Assembly (NCBI GenBank): GCA_002319885.1
Contig: DCFT01000183.1
Coordinates: forward strand, 7,097 to 71,096
From: Bacteroidales bacterium UBA1797
GTDB lineage: Bacteria; Bacteroidota; Bacteroidia; Bacteroidales; VadinHA17
Length of the DNA stretch: 64,000 nucleotides
Direction: 5' to 3'
Positions 62,168 through 64,000 of this stretch are shown here, in pieces; positions within the stretch are counted from its first letter, which is position 1; each line of letters begins with the position of its first letter. The notes under the pieces are model-generated. The model ran no database searches. It was not told the origin of the DNA and saw only the letters and a program-made list of their open reading frames with translations. Both the position numbers and the translations under genes were made by a program.

Positions 62168-62951
62168 GCTATCATACAACGGTATTCCTGCAACTGAAAT
62201 AAAGGCATTCCTCGAAGAAAAATATCTTCAGTTTAATAGTCCTTCTTTTATTGAATGTGATCCGATCTCAATACCTCATAGTTTCAACGATTCAAAAAAC
62301 AGGGAGATATCAGGATTTCTGATTGCTGCTATAGCATGGGGACGCAGAGACCTTATTCTGAGAAGTGGCAGGTTAATGCTAGAACTAATGGATAATTCAC
62401 CTTATGAGTTCATTGTGTCAGCTAATGAAAACGAACTTTTAAGATTCTCAAGATTTGTTCACAGAACCTTTAATGGATCAGATTGTATTTACTTTATCAA
62501 AGGTCTCAGTTATATTTATTCCAATTTTGACAGTATGGAAGATGTCATACTTCAGGGGATGAAAGACACAGGTTTGGTTAAGGACGGATTAATGCACCTT
62601 CGATCATTATTTTTCTCTCTTCCCCACGAAAGAAGAAATGAAAAACATTTTGCCGACATTACAGGAGGTGCTGCAGGAAAAAGATTGAACATGTTTCTAA
62701 GATGGATGGTCCGCAGGGATAATTTTGGTGTGGATTTTGGTATCTGGAAAAAGATTAATCCTGCTTCTCTTTATATCCCACTCGATTTGCATTCAGGTAA
62801 TACGGCAAGGAAACTGGGCCTCCTGACAAGAAAGATGAATGATTGGAAAGCCGTTGAAGAACTTACCGCAATCCTTAGGGAATTTGATCCGGAAGACCCT
62901 GTAAAGTATGATTTTGCTCTATTTGGTCTTGGAGTAAATGAAAAGTTCTGA
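62157..62951 (+). CDS. TIGR02757 family (DUF2400) protein
   Basis: Cytoplasmic protein of 264 residues of the TIGR02757/DUF2400 family, of unknown function. Family features are REISGFLIAAIAWGRRDLIL, YEFI near position 80, RFVHRTFNGSDCIYFIKGL, GGAAGKRLNMFLRWMVRRD, IPLDLHSGNTARKLGLLTRK and the closing PVKYDFALFGLGVNEKF. The central DLHSGNTARKLGLL segment resembles a helix-hairpin-helix-type region of DNA glycosylases, but I see no glycosylase catalytic residue. The ATG at 62157 overlaps the ATPase stop. Confidence 0.88.
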   Translation: MSLKLSYNGIPATEIKAFLEEKYLQFNSPSFIECDPISIPHSFNDSKNREISGFLIAAIAWGRRDLILRSGRLMLELMDNSPYEFIVSANENELLRFSRFVHRTFNGSDCIYFIKGLSYIYSNFDSMEDVILQGMKDTGLVKDGLMHLRSLFFSLPHERRNEKHFADITGGAAGKRLNMFLRWMVRRDNFGVDFGIWKKINPASLYIPLDLHSGNTARKLGLLTRKMNDWKAVEELTAILREFDPEDPVKYDFALFGLGVNEKF

Positions 62952-62953
62952 AA

Positions 62954-63664
62954 ATGGCCAATAATTACTTCAGTTTTAAACAATTTACAATTTATCAGGA
63001 TAAATCAGCATTCAAGGTAGGAACTGATGGTGTGCTCCTTGGAGCCTGTGCCGATATTACGGGAGTAAAAAATATTCTCGATATAGGAGCAGGGACAGGA
63101 CTCGTATCAATTATGCTTGCCCAACGATGTTATGCTGAGATTATTGCTATTGAACCTGATTATGAATCTTATATTCAGGCCTGTGAGAACGTTAGTAGGT
63201 GCAGCTGGCATAACAGGATAAAAGTAGAAAATTCAGATCTGCAGAACTTTATTTCAGAACAAAGCAAATTCGATCTTATCGTTTCAAATCCACCATATTT
63301 TTCCGATTCCCTGAAAAGTCCCGATATCCGGAAAACAGTAGCACGGCACAACTATTCACTTACTACTGCAATGATAATTGAGGGAGTTCTGAGATTACTA
63401 AAACCCGAAGGACAACTTCAACTGATAATGCCTTATGTTGAAGGAAACATATTTATAGCCGAAGCTAATAAATATGGGCTGTATTGTAATTATGTCCTGA
63501 AAATAAAACCATTACCAACTTCTGAGATAAGGAGATTAGTCCTGACATTTAGCCGTCTTCAGAAAAAACCTGTTGAAAAATTCTTAACTATAGAACGTGG
63601 CAGCAGACATGAATTCACCGAAGACTATATAAATCTGACAAAGGACTTTTACCTGAAATTCTGA
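62954..63664 (+). CDS. TrmN6-like tRNA1(Val) (adenine37-N6)-methyltransferase
   Basis: SAM-dependent methyltransferase of 236 residues. The SAM-binding motif ILDIGAGTGLVSIMLAQ starts at 41, the acidic loop is EPDYES and the adenine-N6 motif IVSNPPYF holds NPPY at 112-115. The N-terminal FSFKQFTIYQDKSAFKVGTD matches the YfiC/TrmN6 group, which methylates A37 of tRNA-Val. A homologous protein-glutamine methyltransferase is less likely, because the N-terminal segment is diagnostic. It is two bases after the TIGR02757 gene and ends the operon. Confidence 0.85.
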   Translation: MANNYFSFKQFTIYQDKSAFKVGTDGVLLGACADITGVKNILDIGAGTGLVSIMLAQRCYAEIIAIEPDYESYIQACENVSRCSWHNRIKVENSDLQNFISEQSKFDLIVSNPPYFSDSLKSPDIRKTVARHNYSLTTAMIIEGVLRLLKPEGQLQLIMPYVEGNIFIAEANKYGLYCNYVLKIKPLPTSEIRRLVLTFSRLQKKPVEKFLTIERGSRHEFTEDYINLTKDFYLKF

Positions 63665-63816
63665 GAAATGGCGTTAACATAATAATACAACTTAATAATG
63701 TAACATAGTTCTCCCCTCCTTTTGAAGCTACCCTTTATACACATCTTTTTAAGATTTATAATAATGCATATATTAGTCCTTTGAAAACCAGGTATAAATG
63801 GCAATTGTTTAATTAT

Positions 63817-63992
63817 CATGAGATTCCTCACTTCGTTCGGAATGACATCTTATTCTTTACGTGAGAGGGAGGGAAGAAGCGGCGATTCGCATATAATATT
63901 TTCTTCCCAAAGTTTACCGCTTCGAATCGCCGCTTCTTCCCCCCACCACATATAAATGATCTGTCATTCCGAACGCAGTGAGGAATCTCATG
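63817..63992. repeat. Nested inverted repeat (REP/MITE-like) at the window end
   Basis: Outer arms of 31 bases, CATGAGATTCCTCACTTCGT... (63817-63847) and its complement at 63962-63992, match at 30 of 31 positions. An inner pair, GGAAGAAGCGGCGATTCG (63872-63889) and CGAATCGCCGCTTCTTCC (63923-63940), is perfect over 18 bases. The element is 176 bases long with no open frame. The rest of the 336-base end gap after 63664 shows no gene I can support. Such nested palindromes are known as dispersed intergenic repeats in Bacteroidota. Confidence 0.8.
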
Positions 63993-64000
63993 GATTATTC

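Noticed and set aside
1..64000. tRNA, rRNA and CRISPR arrays
   Set aside because: No tRNA-like T-arm and acceptor pairing, rRNA segment or regular spaced repeats were noticed in any gap; a covariance-model scan would be needed to exclude small RNAs.

Overview
The window is a chromosomal segment of a member of the Bacteroidota, probably a Bacteroidia-type environmental or marine lineage. The evidence is low G+C, the Bacteroidota promoter element TAnnTTTG in front of at least ten genes, near absence of Shine-Dalgarno sequences, and families typical of or largely confined to the phylum: DUF4270, DUF4907, DUF4783 next to nadC, PorP/SprF, a gliding-motility-type (type IX secretion) C-terminal domain, fused SecDF, and two NtrC/NifA-type sigma-54 activators. 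No rRNA, tRNA, CRISPR array, phage or insertion sequence was recognised. Gene density is high and most of the window looks like vertically inherited core genome.

Layout. 1-6.6 kb: a large FtsX-type ABC permease (cut by the window edge), divergent from an NtrC-type response regulator and its translationally coupled NtrY-like kinase, then a LolC/E-type permease. 6.6-8.2 kb: namZ (DUF1343, peptidoglycan exo-muramidase) between two copies of a palindromic repeat. 8.2-12.5 kb: two divergent cell-envelope operons, kelch lipoprotein-DUF4907 and DUF4270 lipoprotein-outer-membrane barrel. 12.5-16.4 kb: a LytTR/LytS-type two-component pair, a PLP aminotransferase and a small barrel. 16.6-20.6 kb: valS and an unknown lipoprotein. 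20.8-27.3 kb: a nitrogen-assimilation island of a GAF-containing sigma-54 activator, P-II, AmtB, a TorF-like porin and glutamine synthetase, with a candidate -24/-12 promoter and two upstream dyads. 27.2-29.4 kb: BrkB/YihY, nadC and DUF4783. 29.7-32.9 kb: a NEW3-domain membrane protein with an ABC ATPase and permease. 33.0-37.2 kb: rlmH and a 1233-residue NtrY-like kinase.

37.4-47.7 kb is a same-strand surface/secretion cluster: a giant glycine-rich, six-repeat adhesin-like protein with a type IX sorting domain, PorP/SprF, a PD40-PKD protein, an unrecognised exported protein, and a beta-propeller sensor fused to a SpoIIE-type PP2C phosphatase. 47.7-51.4 kb: a lipoprotein and the rluB-era-der ribosome-biogenesis operon. 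51.5-57.5 kb: glmM, then a tripartite efflux operon (adaptor, MacB-like permease, TolC) with no ATPase of its own. 57.8-63.7 kb: secDF, a TatA with an unusual 11-residue-repeat tail, a LolD-like ATPase, a TIGR02757 protein and a TrmN6-like methyltransferase. The window ends in a nested inverted repeat.

The strongest candidates for undescribed biology are the 37.4-47.7 kb surface cluster, the P-II protein lacking both conserved B-loop lysines beside a predicted sigma-54 control region, the TatA repeat tail, and the triple TTTACGGTTT element before the first two-component system. All family assignments come from reading motifs; none was checked against a database.
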